Part shown: positions 1 through 9,470 of the stretch, one piece after another
Layout: each line of letters begins with the position of its first letter
Numbering within the stretch: the first letter of the stretch is position 1
Assembly: GCF_007859955.1 (NCBI RefSeq)
Contig: NZ_SJPR01000001.1
Coordinates: 572,388-636,387 of the forward strand
Reading direction: 5' to 3'
Source of the DNA: Botrimarina colliarenosi
GTDB lineage: Bacteria > Planctomycetota > Planctomycetia > Pirellulales > Lacipirellulaceae
Length of the DNA: 64,000 bases
Translations under genes and position numbers: made by a program
Notes under the pieces: generated by a model
Told to the model about the DNA's origin: nothing
The model's input: the letters and a program-made list of their open reading frames with translations, nothing else
Database searches by the model: none

Positions 1-108
1 GGCGATCTCGTGAGCGTCGAATCGACCCCCGCCACGGTCGCGGTCGAGGCTGTAAAGAACGTCTTCCGGATCTCGATGGGGGTCGGCGGCAACCTGTCGT
101 TGTTTTGA
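1..108 (+). CDS. C-terminal end of a protein upstream of the exopolysaccharide operon, possibly polysaccharide export protein (5' truncated)
   Basis: The frame is open from the first base to a TGA at 106-108 and encodes about 35 residues ending in a glycine- and leucine-rich tail (GVGGNLSLF). No start is visible because the gene begins before the window. The next gene is a Wzz/BY-kinase chain-length regulator, and in such operons the gene immediately upstream is commonly the outer-membrane polysaccharide export protein. That identity is inferred from position only; the tail itself carries no diagnostic motif. Confidence 0.45.
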   Translation, partial: GDLVSVESTPATVAVEAVKNVFRISMGVGGNLSLF

Positions 109-156
109 CGTTTGCGGTTCTCTATCACGTCTTGCTGCTTAAGAGACAAAGAATCC

Positions 157-2424
157 ATGTCGCTGGAATCGGCTAACGAACACGGTGAGCCGTGGCGTGA
201 CGACAACGATGCGAGCGAGCACGCTCTGGAAGCGTTGGTCCGGCTCGCGCGGGTGATTCGCTACCGTCAGCAGACGGTCCTCTGGACGCTGGCGGCTTGC
301 CTTGTGGTTGGCGCCGCCTACTACGCGACCGCCCCTCGCTACTACCGCTCGACGGCAAAGCTGCTTGTCGTCGACCAGAGTGGCGGCGAGATGGTGAGCT
401 TGAACGAACAGGCGGGCGCGGACAACCTGATGGCGACGCACCGCGAGCTCGTCAAGAGTTCCGAAGTGGTGAGCCGCGCTATCGATCGATTGGGGCCCGA
501 GTATCGGATTGATTTCGTCGACAAGAAGGCCAACGAATGGGTTGAAACGATCAACGAGCAACTCACCGCCTCGACCGTTCGGAAGACCAACTTCATCAAT
601 GTCGGTTACGACTCGCTCGACCCCGAGGCGGCGGCGGCGGTTGTGCGGGCGGTCATTGAGGCGTACCTCGATTTCGTCGCTGAGACGCACCGTGGGACCG
701 CCGCAGAGGTGCAGGACGTGCTGACGACCGAGGGGACCAAGCTCAAGCAGGAACTCTCCGCCAAGCAGCTCGAACTGCAGCAGACACGCGAGCAGGTGGG
801 CCACCTCTCGCTGCCCGACCACGAGAATGTCGTCGATCCGATTGTCGGACGGGCGATTCAGTACAACGACGCCCTAATGGGCGCCCAGCGTCGACGGCTC
901 GACTTGACGGCGTCGCTAGCGACGATCCAGGTCGCGATCGCGCGCGGCGAGGACCTGTCGCAGCACATGGGGCTCGTCGAGGAGTCGATTGGCCAGGCGG
1001 CGATGCTCGCTGCGATGGGCATGGCGCCGAACGACATCGAGGTGCTCGCCGCGCAGCAGTCAAAGCTGATCGGCGTCCGCGACGAGCTGCGCCGCGTCGA
1101 GCCGTTCTACGGCCCCTCGCACCCGCAGGTGGTGACGCTCCGCAGCCAGATTGAGGCGACCGAGCAGTACCTCGCTTCGTACCGCAGCGACGCCTCCGGC
1201 CGCCCGACCGGGCTGAGCCGCGAGGAACTCGGCCCGCTGCTGATTGGCATGCTCAACCAGGCGCTAGCGCAATCGAACGAGCGCGAGCGGCAGCTCGCTG
1301 AGGCGTTCGAGGTCGCACGCAGCGAGGCGTCTCGGCAGAGCGGCGACCTCGTGAAGCTCGAGATGCTCAATCGCGACGTCGCTCGGCTGGAGAAACAGTA
1401 TGACGCCGTCTGCGACAAGATCTCCGCGATCGACATGACCCAAGTCCAGGCGCCGATCCGCGCCACTATCGTTCAGGAGCCCTTGCCAGCCGACCGGCCC
1501 GCCTCGCCGCAATTGAGAATGGTGCTGATGGCCTCGCTGCTGGGCGGTCTCTGTCTGGGGATTGGCGTCGTTTATGTCCAAGATCTCCTCGACGATCGGT
1601 TCGGGTCGCCCGAGGAGATGGCGCTGCAGTTGGGCTGTCCCGTCTTGGCGGTGGTGCGTGACTTGCCCGCCCGGTCTGGCGTCGGTCTCGAGAAGGTGCA
1701 GATGTTTGCCCAGCCGCAAGGCGCCGAGTCCGAAGCGTTCCGCACGCTTCGCACGGCAATCACTCTAGGCGCCGCAGTTTCGGACCGACTGGTGATCTCC
1801 AGCAGCGAGCCGGGCGACGGCAAGACGACCATCTCGGCAAACCTCGCCGTTTCGTACGCCCAGACCGGGAAGCGGACCCTCGTCATCGACTGCGACCTCC
1901 GCAAGCCGGGCCTGACCGCTCTTCTGGAGCTCAAGGGGCAGGCGGGCGTCACCGACATCCTTACCACCCGCGACGATGTCGCCGCTGTCGCGGAAAGGTG
2001 TGTCCTCCGTACGGCGCTCGACACGCTCGATGTGATTCCGGCCGGACCGCGTCGGCCTGACCCGGCCGAACTGCTGCTAGGAACCAACTTTGCCGATCTG
2101 CTTGCGTGGGCCGATTCACGTTACGACCAGGTGCTGGTGGACTGTCCGCCGATCCTGGCAGTGAGCGACGCGCAAATTGCGGCCCGCCTCGTGGATGGGG
2201 TGGTTCTGGTCGTCACTCCGGAAAAGAACCATCGCCGCTTGGTCACTCGCGCCTGCAGCCACTTCTCGACGGGCGGTGCGCCGCTCCTTGGGGTGGTTGC
2301 GAATCGCATCTCCGAACAGGCCGGCAAGGGCTACGGGTACGGCTACGGATACGGCTATGGCTACGGAGTCGATGAAGCGGATCACGATGAGCCAAACGAC
2401 CGGTCACTACCGGTCGCGGCCTAA
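157..2424 (+). CDS. Exopolysaccharide chain-length regulator with BY-type tyrosine kinase domain (Wzc/CpsCD-like)
   Basis: A Wzz-type co-polymerase fused to a bacterial tyrosine kinase, expected in the inner membrane, where it would control the length and export of an exopolysaccharide. A membrane helix near residues 40-62 is followed by a long coiled-coil periplasmic region and a second helix near 455-478. The kinase has Walker A (SSEPGDGKTT, about residue 549), a Walker A' (VIDCDLRKP) and Walker B (VLVDCPP, about 657). The C-terminus has a Gly-Tyr alternating tract (about 724-738), the expected autophosphorylation cluster. ATG at 157 is preferred to the TTG at 112 because it gives a typical cytoplasmic N-terminus, although no strong Shine-Dalgarno is present. 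It lies upstream of the ligase and dehydratase genes in one operon. Confidence 0.9.
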   Translation: MSLESANEHGEPWRDDNDASEHALEALVRLARVIRYRQQTVLWTLAACLVVGAAYYATAPRYYRSTAKLLVVDQSGGEMVSLNEQAGADNLMATHRELVKSSEVVSRAIDRLGPEYRIDFVDKKANEWVETINEQLTASTVRKTNFINVGYDSLDPEAAAAVVRAVIEAYLDFVAETHRGTAAEVQDVLTTEGTKLKQELSAKQLELQQTREQVGHLSLPDHENVVDPIVGRAIQYNDALMGAQRRRLDLTASLATIQVAIARGEDLSQHMGLVEESIGQAAMLAAMGMAPNDIEVLAAQQSKLIGVRDELRRVEPFYGPSHPQVVTLRSQIEATEQYLASYRSDASGRPTGLSREELGPLLIGMLNQALAQSNERERQLAEAFEVARSEASRQSGDLVKLEMLNRDVARLEKQYDAVCDKISAIDMTQVQAPIRATIVQEPLPADRPASPQLRMVLMASLLGGLCLGIGVVYVQDLLDDRFGSPEEMALQLGCPVLAVVRDLPARSGVGLEKVQMFAQPQGAESEAFRTLRTAITLGAAVSDRLVISSSEPGDGKTTISANLAVSYAQTGKRTLVIDCDLRKPGLTALLELKGQAGVTDILTTRDDVAAVAERCVLRTALDTLDVIPAGPRRPDPAELLLGTNFADLLAWADSRYDQVLVDCPPILAVSDAQIAARLVDGVVLVVTPEKNHRRLVTRACSHFSTGGAPLLGVVANRISEQAGKGYGYGYGYGYGYGVDEADHDEPNDRSLPVAA

Positions 2425-2480
2425 GTTACGGGAACTCTTAGTAAGCAGGCGTCTCCCACCCGGGGGCAACCGAGGAAACC

Positions 2481-5210
2481 ATGTTCGGCTCATTCCCACG
2501 CTTGCGAATGCCGTCACGAGCAACGCTCGCCGACGGCTGTCAGCGAACCCGGGAGGTGGCGCTCGTTGTTGGCCTGGCGTTGACGATGTTGACGCTCGGC
2601 GGACGGCACGACGGTGGTCGACTCATTTACGCGTTGGCAATTGCGGTGGCGACAATGGCGACGGTCGCCCGCGCGTCGCTCCTGGGGCGTTCGCTCTGGA
2701 CGCCCCTCGGGCCACTGAGTGTCGCCATCGCGGGGAGCGCTTGCGTCGCCGCCCAGATTCTTCCGCTGACGGCAGGGATTCTCAGCGTGATGGCGCCGGG
2801 CCATAGCGAACTGCTTCCACTCTGGGCAACCGACTCTACCTTCGGAATCTGGAGCACCATCTCGCTCACTCCGGCCGAGTCGGTTGAGGGGCTTGGCGTA
2901 CTCCTCTGCCATGGGCTTCTGTTCTTCGTCATCGGGGACTGGGTGAGCAGCGAGGAGGATGTCTCAAGAGTGCTCGCCTGGATCGCTGGGCTCGGTGTCT
3001 TCGCGGCGATCGTGGCGATGATGCAGCAGTTCTTCCCCGATGAACAATACCTGTGGCGTTACGATTTCCCGTTACAGCGATTCGATTTGGGCGTGAAAGG
3101 GCCGTTCTCTAATCGCAACCATCTGGCGCACTTTCTCATTTTCGGAGCGGCGGCCCTGGCGCCGCTCGCATTCTCACAAGCCCTTCCGAGCCGCCGTGGA
3201 GCCAAGAAGCCAAACGGCCCGTCGAATGGCGTCGTCCGTATCGCCTCATTGGTGGCTTTGGCGGTCCTCTTGGTCATGGTGCTGGCGACTCAGTCCCGCG
3301 GAGGCGCCGCGGCTCTGGCATTCGCGACCCTCACGGCGGCGCTGCTGAGTTGGTGGGGGGGCCGGCTCGGATTGAAAGACCTGATCATTCTCGCGGCGAC
3401 CGGATCGGTCGTTTTGGGAGGAGTCTCGTTCTTCGGTTACGACGAAGTAACGGCGAGGCTCGATGATCTGGTTTCTGGTCAAGTCGACGAGCTCGACGCC
3501 GATGCACGGCGTCGTTTGATCTGGGCCACGAACGCCCGCGCCTTTACGGCGAATCCGTGGTTCGGACATGGCGCCGGCTCTCACCGCTTTGTCTATCCCT
3601 CGTATCTGGATCGATCGAGCTACAAGGAATTCACCCACGCCGAATCGGGGTACTTGCAGATCGCTACGGAGAACGGAGTCGCGGGACTGCTGGTGATCGG
3701 CGCCGCGATGGCCCTCTGTCTCCGCTGCGTGGCGACAGGGGTCCATGGCGCCAAGACGCCGCGCCGCATCCTGTTGTGGTCGGTCCTCGGCGCCGGACTT
3801 GCGGCGAGTTTCGTCCATTCGATAGTCGACTTCGTCTGGTACGTACCGGTACTAGCGGCCGTAGCGGTCGCCTTCGCGTCGTGCGCGATCCGCCTCGGAG
3901 AGATCCAGGCGGCCGAGGCGGCGCAGGCGGAAGAGCGTCCGCGACGAGAGCGTCGGGATACGGACTGGTTCAGGGGAGGACTTGCTGTCGCCGCGAGCGC
4001 GTTTGCCGTCGCCTGCCTGGTGGCGCCGGCAGCCGGCTCGCTCGCCTGGGACCGCTACTTACGCACGTCCAAGACGATCGCGTCGCTCGAATCTCGCCTC
4101 TTTACGTCGGCGCCAGATCATTTGGACCCCCACCTCAATGCAACCATCGACGAAACGACCCGTCGCTCGCTTGAGTCGCTCAGGTCGGTGGTCACCGTGG
4201 ATCCGCTGAATGCTCGGGCGCACAGCCGCTTGGCTGGTCGGTTGATGCAACAATTTGAAAGAGTTGCGGCGCAAAGCGACAACCCGATGTCGATCGACAT
4301 GATTGCCGATACGGTTCGGACCGGCTCCTTCAGTTCTGAGGCGGAGATCCGCGACTGGTTGGTCCGGGCTTTCGGCGAGTCGTCGCGGCTGCTCGCCGAA
4401 GCCTCCGCCCACTCGGAAGCCGCCGTACGGCTCTGCCCGCTTCAGGGGGAGGCTTACCTCCAGTTGGCGAGCCTCTCCTTCCTGCAGTCTTCCAATCCGC
4501 CGCTTGAAGCTTACGTTGAGCAAGCGGTCCGGTTGCGACCCTTCGATGGACGCGTTCGATTCGAGGCGGGTCGCCAGATCCACCTCGCGGGTGACGTTGA
4601 TACCGCGTTCGAGCACTACCGGGCGAGTATTCGCTTGCCGGGGTCGCATCGCCAACGTCTCGTGGCGCAGCTGGCGCGGGTTCTGCCGGCGCACGCGCTT
4701 GTCAATGAGCTGAATCCCGACTGCGCCGCAACGGATTTCGTTCTGGCTGCTTATCGGAAAGTGGGCAAGGAAGCGGACCTCGTGGCGATCGCCGAACACG
4801 CCGAAGCCGAGTCGGTAGTCGAAGGCGAAACGCTCTCTCCCCAAGACGCGGCCCGACGTTGGCGCCAGGTCAGTATCGTGAATCGGTCGCTCGGGCGGTA
4901 CGACAAGGCGATTGAATGCGCCACCAAGGCGTGCGAGTTATCGCCGAACGACTTCTGGATTCGGCACGAGATCGCTCTCGCCTATTTCGAGGCAGAGGCC
5001 TACGACGAGGCGGACCCGCACTTGCGATGGTGTCTTGCCCGGCGCCCCGATCTCCGCTATTTGCAACGGTCGCTGCATCTGTCGGCGAAAAAGCAGGCCG
5101 CCCTGAAGCTAGCCCAGCGGACACGGCCGCTAACGACGCCTGCTCCTCAGCATGAACAGGGGGCCGCAAGCGACAGCGAACCTCAACAAACTTCCACTGA
5201 GTTACGATGA
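2481..5210 (+). CDS. O-antigen ligase/polymerase-like membrane protein with C-terminal TPR repeats
   Basis: The first ~500 residues are a multi-spanning membrane domain of the O-antigen ligase/Wzy type (PF04932-like). This contains a NPWFGHGAGSH segment and a following HAESGYLQIATENG segment, which correspond to the conserved loop of this family. The last ~350 residues are helical TPR-like repeats (for example RYDKAIECATKACELSPND), an arrangement seen in many planctomycete Wzy/ligase proteins. It probably polymerises or ligates the polysaccharide whose length the preceding kinase controls. The stop codon overlaps the start of the next gene by four bases (ATGA), so translation is likely coupled. 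Confidence 0.85.
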   Translation: MFGSFPRLRMPSRATLADGCQRTREVALVVGLALTMLTLGGRHDGGRLIYALAIAVATMATVARASLLGRSLWTPLGPLSVAIAGSACVAAQILPLTAGILSVMAPGHSELLPLWATDSTFGIWSTISLTPAESVEGLGVLLCHGLLFFVIGDWVSSEEDVSRVLAWIAGLGVFAAIVAMMQQFFPDEQYLWRYDFPLQRFDLGVKGPFSNRNHLAHFLIFGAAALAPLAFSQALPSRRGAKKPNGPSNGVVRIASLVALAVLLVMVLATQSRGGAAALAFATLTAALLSWWGGRLGLKDLIILAATGSVVLGGVSFFGYDEVTARLDDLVSGQVDELDADARRRLIWATNARAFTANPWFGHGAGSHRFVYPSYLDRSSYKEFTHAESGYLQIATENGVAGLLVIGAAMALCLRCVATGVHGAKTPRRILLWSVLGAGLAASFVHSIVDFVWYVPVLAAVAVAFASCAIRLGEIQAAEAAQAEERPRRERRDTDWFRGGLAVAASAFAVACLVAPAAGSLAWDRYLRTSKTIASLESRLFTSAPDHLDPHLNATIDETTRRSLESLRSVVTVDPLNARAHSRLAGRLMQQFERVAAQSDNPMSIDMIADTVRTGSFSSEAEIRDWLVRAFGESSRLLAEASAHSEAAVRLCPLQGEAYLQLASLSFLQSSNPPLEAYVEQAVRLRPFDGRVRFEAGRQIHLAGDVDTAFEHYRASIRLPGSHRQRLVAQLARVLPAHALVNELNPDCAATDFVLAAYRKVGKEADLVAIAEHAEAESVVEGETLSPQDAARRWRQVSIVNRSLGRYDKAIECATKACELSPNDFWIRHEIALAYFEAEAYDEADPHLRWCLARRPDLRYLQRSLHLSAKKQAALKLAQRTRPLTTPAPQHEQGAASDSEPQQTSTELR

Positions 5211-7045
5211 GTCTTCAAGTCCGCCGTTGTCTCATGCTGACTGCGTTTGCGGCGGTTTCCGCCGTGACGTTTGTGGCGGCCTATTCGCTCCGCTTCGGTG
5301 GTCCCATCCCTGAGCAGCACGTCGCCGGCATGACGGTCGCCATGCTCTGCGCCGTCGGCGTCAAGCTCTTCTCGTTCTGCTGGCATCGGCTTGACCAAAA
5401 CGTCAACCGCTACATTGGCTTTCATGATCTCGTAACGATCGCCAAGGCGACCACGCTAAGCACCATCGGGCTGTCGTTTGTCGACACCTTTCTGCTGCCC
5501 GAAGTCTCGACCCCGCGCGGCGTCTTGCTGATCGATTGGGGGGTTACCCTGCTGGCGGTCGGATTATTGCGATCGGCGCCCCGCGCGTACCGCGACTTGC
5601 GGAGTAACTTTGCCAAAGAGACGGGCCGCCGCGCCCTGATTGTCGGCGCCAACGACGAAGGGGAGTCGCTCCTCCGGACGCTCCGCATGGCGCGGATGCA
5701 ACCGCTACGCGCCGTCGGCTTCATCGACCCCGATGTCCGCCAGTTCGGCCAACACATCGGCGGGGTCCCGGTTGTCGGCGTTCCTGAGGACCTCCCGCGG
5801 CTTGTCGCCGAGTACTCGGCTCACGAAGTGCTGATCGCCGGTTCGCTGCCCGGGCGGGTGGTGCGCACCGTGATGGCGGACGCCCAACGCGCCGGCGTGC
5901 CGGTCCGGGCGATGCCGACCCACGAACAGCTGCTACGCGGCACGGTTTCGGTTGGTCCTCGCGACGTCTCGATCGAGGACCTCTTGCGCCGTGATCCCGT
6001 GCGGCTGGACAACGGCGCCATCTCCAACTGGCTCGCCGGACAGACGGTGCTTGTCACCGGAAGTTCCGGCTCGATTGGCTCGGAGATCTGTCGCCAACTG
6101 CTCAAGCACAAGCCTGCCAAGCTGGTCGCTCTCGACCGCTCTGAAACGGGGCAGTTTTTCCTCGATCGCGAGTTGGAAGCGCTCGCCCCCGGGGTCGTTG
6201 AGGTCGTGCTCGCCGACACGAACGACCGCGAGCGGCTCGACGCGGTGTTTCAGGAGCATCGCCCCCGCGTGGTATTCCACGCCGCGGCTTACAAGCACGT
6301 GCCGCTCATGGAAAAGCATCCCGGCGAGGCGATCAAGAACATCACGCTCGCCACACGCAATGTCGCCGACGCCGCCGAGGCGTCGGGCGCCGCAAGCTTC
6401 GTTATGGTGAGCACCGACAAGGCGGTGAACCCGACCAGCGTGATGGGCGCCTGCAAGCAAATGGCGGAACGCTATGTGCAGGCGAAGAGCGTCGGGTCGG
6501 CGTGTCGTTTCGTAACGGTCCGATTTGGCAACGTGCTCGACTCGGCCGGCAGCGTGATCCCAATCTTCCGCCAGCAGATCGCCCAGGGCGGTCCGATCAC
6601 GGTGACGCACCCCGATATCAATCGCTACTTCATGATGATCCCGGAGGCGGCTCAGTTGGTCGTCCAGGCGGCGACGATGGGGCAGGGGGGGGAGATCTTC
6701 GTTCTCGACATGGGCGAGCCGGTGCGGATTCTCGATCTGGCCCGCGACATGATCCGGCTGTCGGGCCTGCGAGAAGGCGAGGACATTGAGGTTGAGATCA
6801 CCGGCTTGCGACCGGGCGAGAAGCTCTACGAAGAGCTTTACAACGACAGCGAGCAGCACAAGCCGACTTCGCACGAGAAGATCATGACGGCCGACTGTGC
6901 GGTGCAACCCCTCGTGCAGGTGCTGCACGATCTGCGTCGTCTTGAGGCGGCGGCCAACGACTCGGTTGCCGAGGCCTTGGCGGCGCTCGAAGAGATCGTT
7001 CCGCGGATGCCGACCGAAACCCTGGCGCTGCGCGTCGCCGCGTGA
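5207..7045 (+). CDS. CapD/WbpM-type nucleotide-sugar 4,6-dehydratase/epimerase, membrane-anchored
   Basis: The N-terminus has several hydrophobic helices. A CoA-binding-like Rossmann segment (RRALIVGANDEG) follows near residue 142, and an extended SDR domain begins about residue 283 with TGSSGSIGSE, the NAD(P)-binding glycine motif. The catalytic region reads STDKAVNPTSVMGACK. Met replaces the classical SDR Tyr, as is usual in the PglF/WbpM/CapD dehydratases. The length (612 aa) fits that family. It makes a deoxy or amino sugar nucleotide precursor for polysaccharide synthesis. It overlaps the ligase gene by four bases and ends only eight bases from the converging moaC-moaB stop. Confidence 0.9.
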   Translation: MSLQVRRCLMLTAFAAVSAVTFVAAYSLRFGGPIPEQHVAGMTVAMLCAVGVKLFSFCWHRLDQNVNRYIGFHDLVTIAKATTLSTIGLSFVDTFLLPEVSTPRGVLLIDWGVTLLAVGLLRSAPRAYRDLRSNFAKETGRRALIVGANDEGESLLRTLRMARMQPLRAVGFIDPDVRQFGQHIGGVPVVGVPEDLPRLVAEYSAHEVLIAGSLPGRVVRTVMADAQRAGVPVRAMPTHEQLLRGTVSVGPRDVSIEDLLRRDPVRLDNGAISNWLAGQTVLVTGSSGSIGSEICRQLLKHKPAKLVALDRSETGQFFLDRELEALAPGVVEVVLADTNDRERLDAVFQEHRPRVVFHAAAYKHVPLMEKHPGEAIKNITLATRNVADAAEASGAASFVMVSTDKAVNPTSVMGACKQMAERYVQAKSVGSACRFVTVRFGNVLDSAGSVIPIFRQQIAQGGPITVTHPDINRYFMMIPEAAQLVVQAATMGQGGEIFVLDMGEPVRILDLARDMIRLSGLREGEDIEVEITGLRPGEKLYEELYNDSEQHKPTSHEKIMTADCAVQPLVQVLHDLRRLEAAANDSVAEALAALEEIVPRMPTETLALRVAA

Positions 7046-7053
7046 GCGCTGCG

Positions 7054-8034
7054 CTACGGGTGGCTCGCTTCCTCGCCACGCAGCGTTTCGAGCGTGTGGG
7101 GCAGTACGTCGGCGATCAGCCTGAGCGTCTCGACGGCGCCACGCGGCGAGCCCGGCAGGTTGACGATCAGGGTCCGCCCGACGACGCCGGCGACGCCGCG
7201 CGACAGATAAGCGTGCGGCTTCCCAGGAAGGCACCGCGCGCGGGCCAAATCAAGCAGGCCCGGATGGAGCCGCTCAGCGACTTCGATCGTCGCCTCGGGA
7301 GTGACGTCGCGTGGTCCGACGCCTGTGCCGCCTGTCGTGAGGACGAGCGACGGCGCAGCGGGCTCGCTGGCCCAGTCGCGGAGCTGCGTGGCGATCGCTA
7401 CGCGATCGTCCGGGACGAGCTTCGAGGCGACGACGTCGCCTCCCAGGAACCTCTGCACGGCGTCGGCCAGTAGCGGCGTCGCCAAGTCCTCTGCGGCGCC
7501 GGCAGAGCGACTGTCGCTGACAGTGAGGATCGCGACGCGCGGCCCCGCGGCGTGGTGGCGGGTCGGCCCCGATTTACCGCCCGTCTTCTCGACGACTCGG
7601 AGGGAGCGGATCTCGATCGCTGGATTGAGTGACTTGCCCATATCGACGACGTTTAGCGCCGCCCCGGCGACGGCGGCGAGCGCCTCCATCTCGACGCCCG
7701 TTTGTCCCGCGGTGCGGACCGTGGCGGTGAGGACGACACAATCTTCTTCGAGCGTCGCCTCGACATCGATGTGGGCGAGCGGCAGCGGGTGGCAGAGCAG
7801 GACGAGGTCGGCGGTTCGCTTCGCCGCCTGGACGCCGCCGAGTCTCGCCACTTGGAGCAAGTCGCCTTTCTTGAGGGAGTTCTCGCGGATGGCGGCGGCC
7901 ACCTCGGGGCCGACATCGACGCGGCCTTCGGCCACGGCGCGGCGGTCGGTAACCGGCTTGCCGCCGACGTCCACCATCCGCGCACGCCCCGCGGTGTCGA
8001 GGTGGGAGAGCGGCGGTTCGTTGGAGCGAGTCAT
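7054..8034 (-). CDS. Bifunctional molybdenum cofactor protein: MoaC fused to MoaB/MogA
   Basis: The N-terminal half is MoaC (cyclic pyranopterin monophosphate synthase accessory enzyme): MVDVGGKPVTDRRAVAEG, GDLLQVARLGGVQAAKRT, a HPLPL segment and TGVEMEALAAV are its signature stretches. The C-terminal half, from about residue 165, is a MoaB/MogA domain with VAILTVSDSR and TTGGTGVGPRDVTPEAT, expected to adenylylate molybdopterin. ATG at 8034 is chosen; it lies four bases after the moeA stop, so the two genes form an operon. A longer reading to 8127 would overlap moeA and lacks family similarity. The fusion places an early and a late step of molybdopterin synthesis on one polypeptide. Confidence 0.9.
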   Translation of the reverse strand: MTRSNEPPLSHLDTAGRARMVDVGGKPVTDRRAVAEGRVDVGPEVAAAIRENSLKKGDLLQVARLGGVQAAKRTADLVLLCHPLPLAHIDVEATLEEDCVVLTATVRTAGQTGVEMEALAAVAGAALNVVDMGKSLNPAIEIRSLRVVEKTGGKSGPTRHHAAGPRVAILTVSDSRSAGAAEDLATPLLADAVQRFLGGDVVASKLVPDDRVAIATQLRDWASEPAAPSLVLTTGGTGVGPRDVTPEATIEVAERLHPGLLDLARARCLPGKPHAYLSRGVAGVVGRTLIVNLPGSPRGAVETLRLIADVLPHTLETLRGEEASHP

Positions 8035-8038
8035 GCGA

Positions 8039-9274
8039 TCAAGGACGCCAAGCGTAGTAGGGATAGGGCCCAACGCCGGAAGTGTCGGCCGGGACCTCAA
8101 TGAAGCCATCGGTTGCGGCGGGGCCACAGACGTCGCCCGAACCGCGGAGGGACGCGAGGCTCGCGACGCCCTGCGCGTTGAGTCTCACCGGCCGCCACCA
8201 GGTGAGCGGCAGCGTCTTACCCGACCACGCCTCCAGCGTAACCTGCGGCGTTGGTGATTCGATCGTAGCGTGCCCGGCCAACCGCCTCAGCACCGGCGTC
8301 AGCACGCGGCGTCCCGCCGTGAGCACGGCAAGTGGGTTGCCCGGTAGGCCGACGATCGCCTTCTCACCCGCCACTGCGCCGAGCGTCGGTTGGCCCGGCC
8401 GCGCACGGATCCGGTAGAACACGACTTCACCGCCGATGCTCCGGACCGCGTCGGGCACGTAGTCGTAAGCGCCCTTGGAGACGCCGCCGGTGAGCACGAC
8501 CGCGTCGTTGCGTTGCAGCGACTCTGCGAGGACCGTAGTTAATTCTTCGAGCGAATCATCCGCGTGCTGTAGCTCGACCGAGTCGATCCACGGAAGGCCG
8601 CCAAACATCGCCGCGAGGGCCGGCCCATTCGAGTCGCGGAGACGCCACGGCGGCAGGTCGCTGGCGTCAGGCCGCTCGAGTTCGCTGCCGGTCGTCACGA
8701 CACCGAGCCGAAGCGATCGGTGAACGCAGAGCGAACCGAGCCCCACCGTCGCAGCGGCGGCGATCGAGGCGGCGGTGAGTTCGACGCCACGGTCAACGAC
8801 GACGTCGCCCGCGGCGGCGTTTTCGGCACGGCGCCGAAGGTCTTCCCCCGTGGTGACGGTGGTTCCTGCCTGCAGCCGGATCACCCGCTCGGCTTCATCG
8901 ACACGCTCTAATCGGATGACCGCGTCCGCCCCGCGAGGGAGCGGGCTGCCGGTATAGATCCTCATGGCGGCGTGAGCCGGCAGGGCGCCGGGTGGCTCAC
9001 CAATGCGGCACTCGCCGACCACCGGCAGAGCCCCCGCCGCTAGTTCGGCGGCGCGGACCGCGAAGCCATCCATCGCGCTGCAGTCGCAGGCGGGACTATC
9101 ACGGTCAAGCAGGATCGGGTCCGCCAGCACCCGTTCCGCGGCGGCCGAGGTCGCCACGGTCTCGACCCCGATCGGCGCGAGCCGTTGCGTTAGTTGCTGA
9201 ATCGCTTCGGCGGGTTCGAGTGGAGGCAAAGCCACAGCGATGCGGGGCGTGAAAGGTGGTGTTGTTAGCAACAA
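8039..9274 (-). CDS. moeA: Molybdopterin molybdenumtransferase MoeA
   Basis: MoeA inserts molybdate into adenylylated molybdopterin. The sequence shows the classical SAMDGFAVR motif near residue 66, the IYTGSPLPRGADAVI segment, and the C-terminal nucleotide-binding domain motifs VVLTGGVSKGAYDYV and VGLPGNPLAVL. Length (411 aa) is normal. The start at 9274 is TTG; an in-frame GTG at 9235 (giving MALPPLEPAEAI) is equally plausible and would match the usual short N-terminus better. It is the first gene of a two-gene operon with moaC-moaB. Confidence 0.92.
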   Translation of the reverse strand: MLLTTPPFTPRIAVALPPLEPAEAIQQLTQRLAPIGVETVATSAAAERVLADPILLDRDSPACDCSAMDGFAVRAAELAAGALPVVGECRIGEPPGALPAHAAMRIYTGSPLPRGADAVIRLERVDEAERVIRLQAGTTVTTGEDLRRRAENAAAGDVVVDRGVELTAASIAAAATVGLGSLCVHRSLRLGVVTTGSELERPDASDLPPWRLRDSNGPALAAMFGGLPWIDSVELQHADDSLEELTTVLAESLQRNDAVVLTGGVSKGAYDYVPDAVRSIGGEVVFYRIRARPGQPTLGAVAGEKAIVGLPGNPLAVLTAGRRVLTPVLRRLAGHATIESPTPQVTLEAWSGKTLPLTWWRPVRLNAQGVASLASLRGSGDVCGPAATDGFIEVPADTSGVGPYPYYAWRP

Positions 9275-9470
9275 GTCTAAGCGACCGCGTTGCTAGCGTC
9301 GCGGGCGCCCGGTGTTCCGATTGATCCGATTCCAACGGTTTTGAGGCCAACTCACGTCAAGCGGTGATCGTCACGGCGTCGATGCTTCGACTGCGGGATG
9401 GCTGCGCCGTCCCGTGTGAGTCGCCGAGGGGGGTGGCCAGGCTGAGGCACAAAAGGCGGGGGGTCGAGGG
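9275..9470. other. Divergent intergenic region between moeA and the export operon
   Basis: About 200 bases separate the divergent starts of moeA and the TolC-like gene. A purine-rich stretch (ggggggtcgaggg) immediately before 9471 can act as ribosome binding site for the latter. I could not identify convincing -35/-10 pairs. Confidence 0.4.

Noticed and set aside
2329-2367. CRISPR-like or satellite tandem repeat
   Set aside because: It is in frame inside the BY-kinase gene and encodes the expected Tyr-rich tail.
7301-8257. 318-codon plus-strand frame opposite moaC-moaB and moeA
   Set aside because: Antisense to two well-recognised molybdenum cofactor genes.
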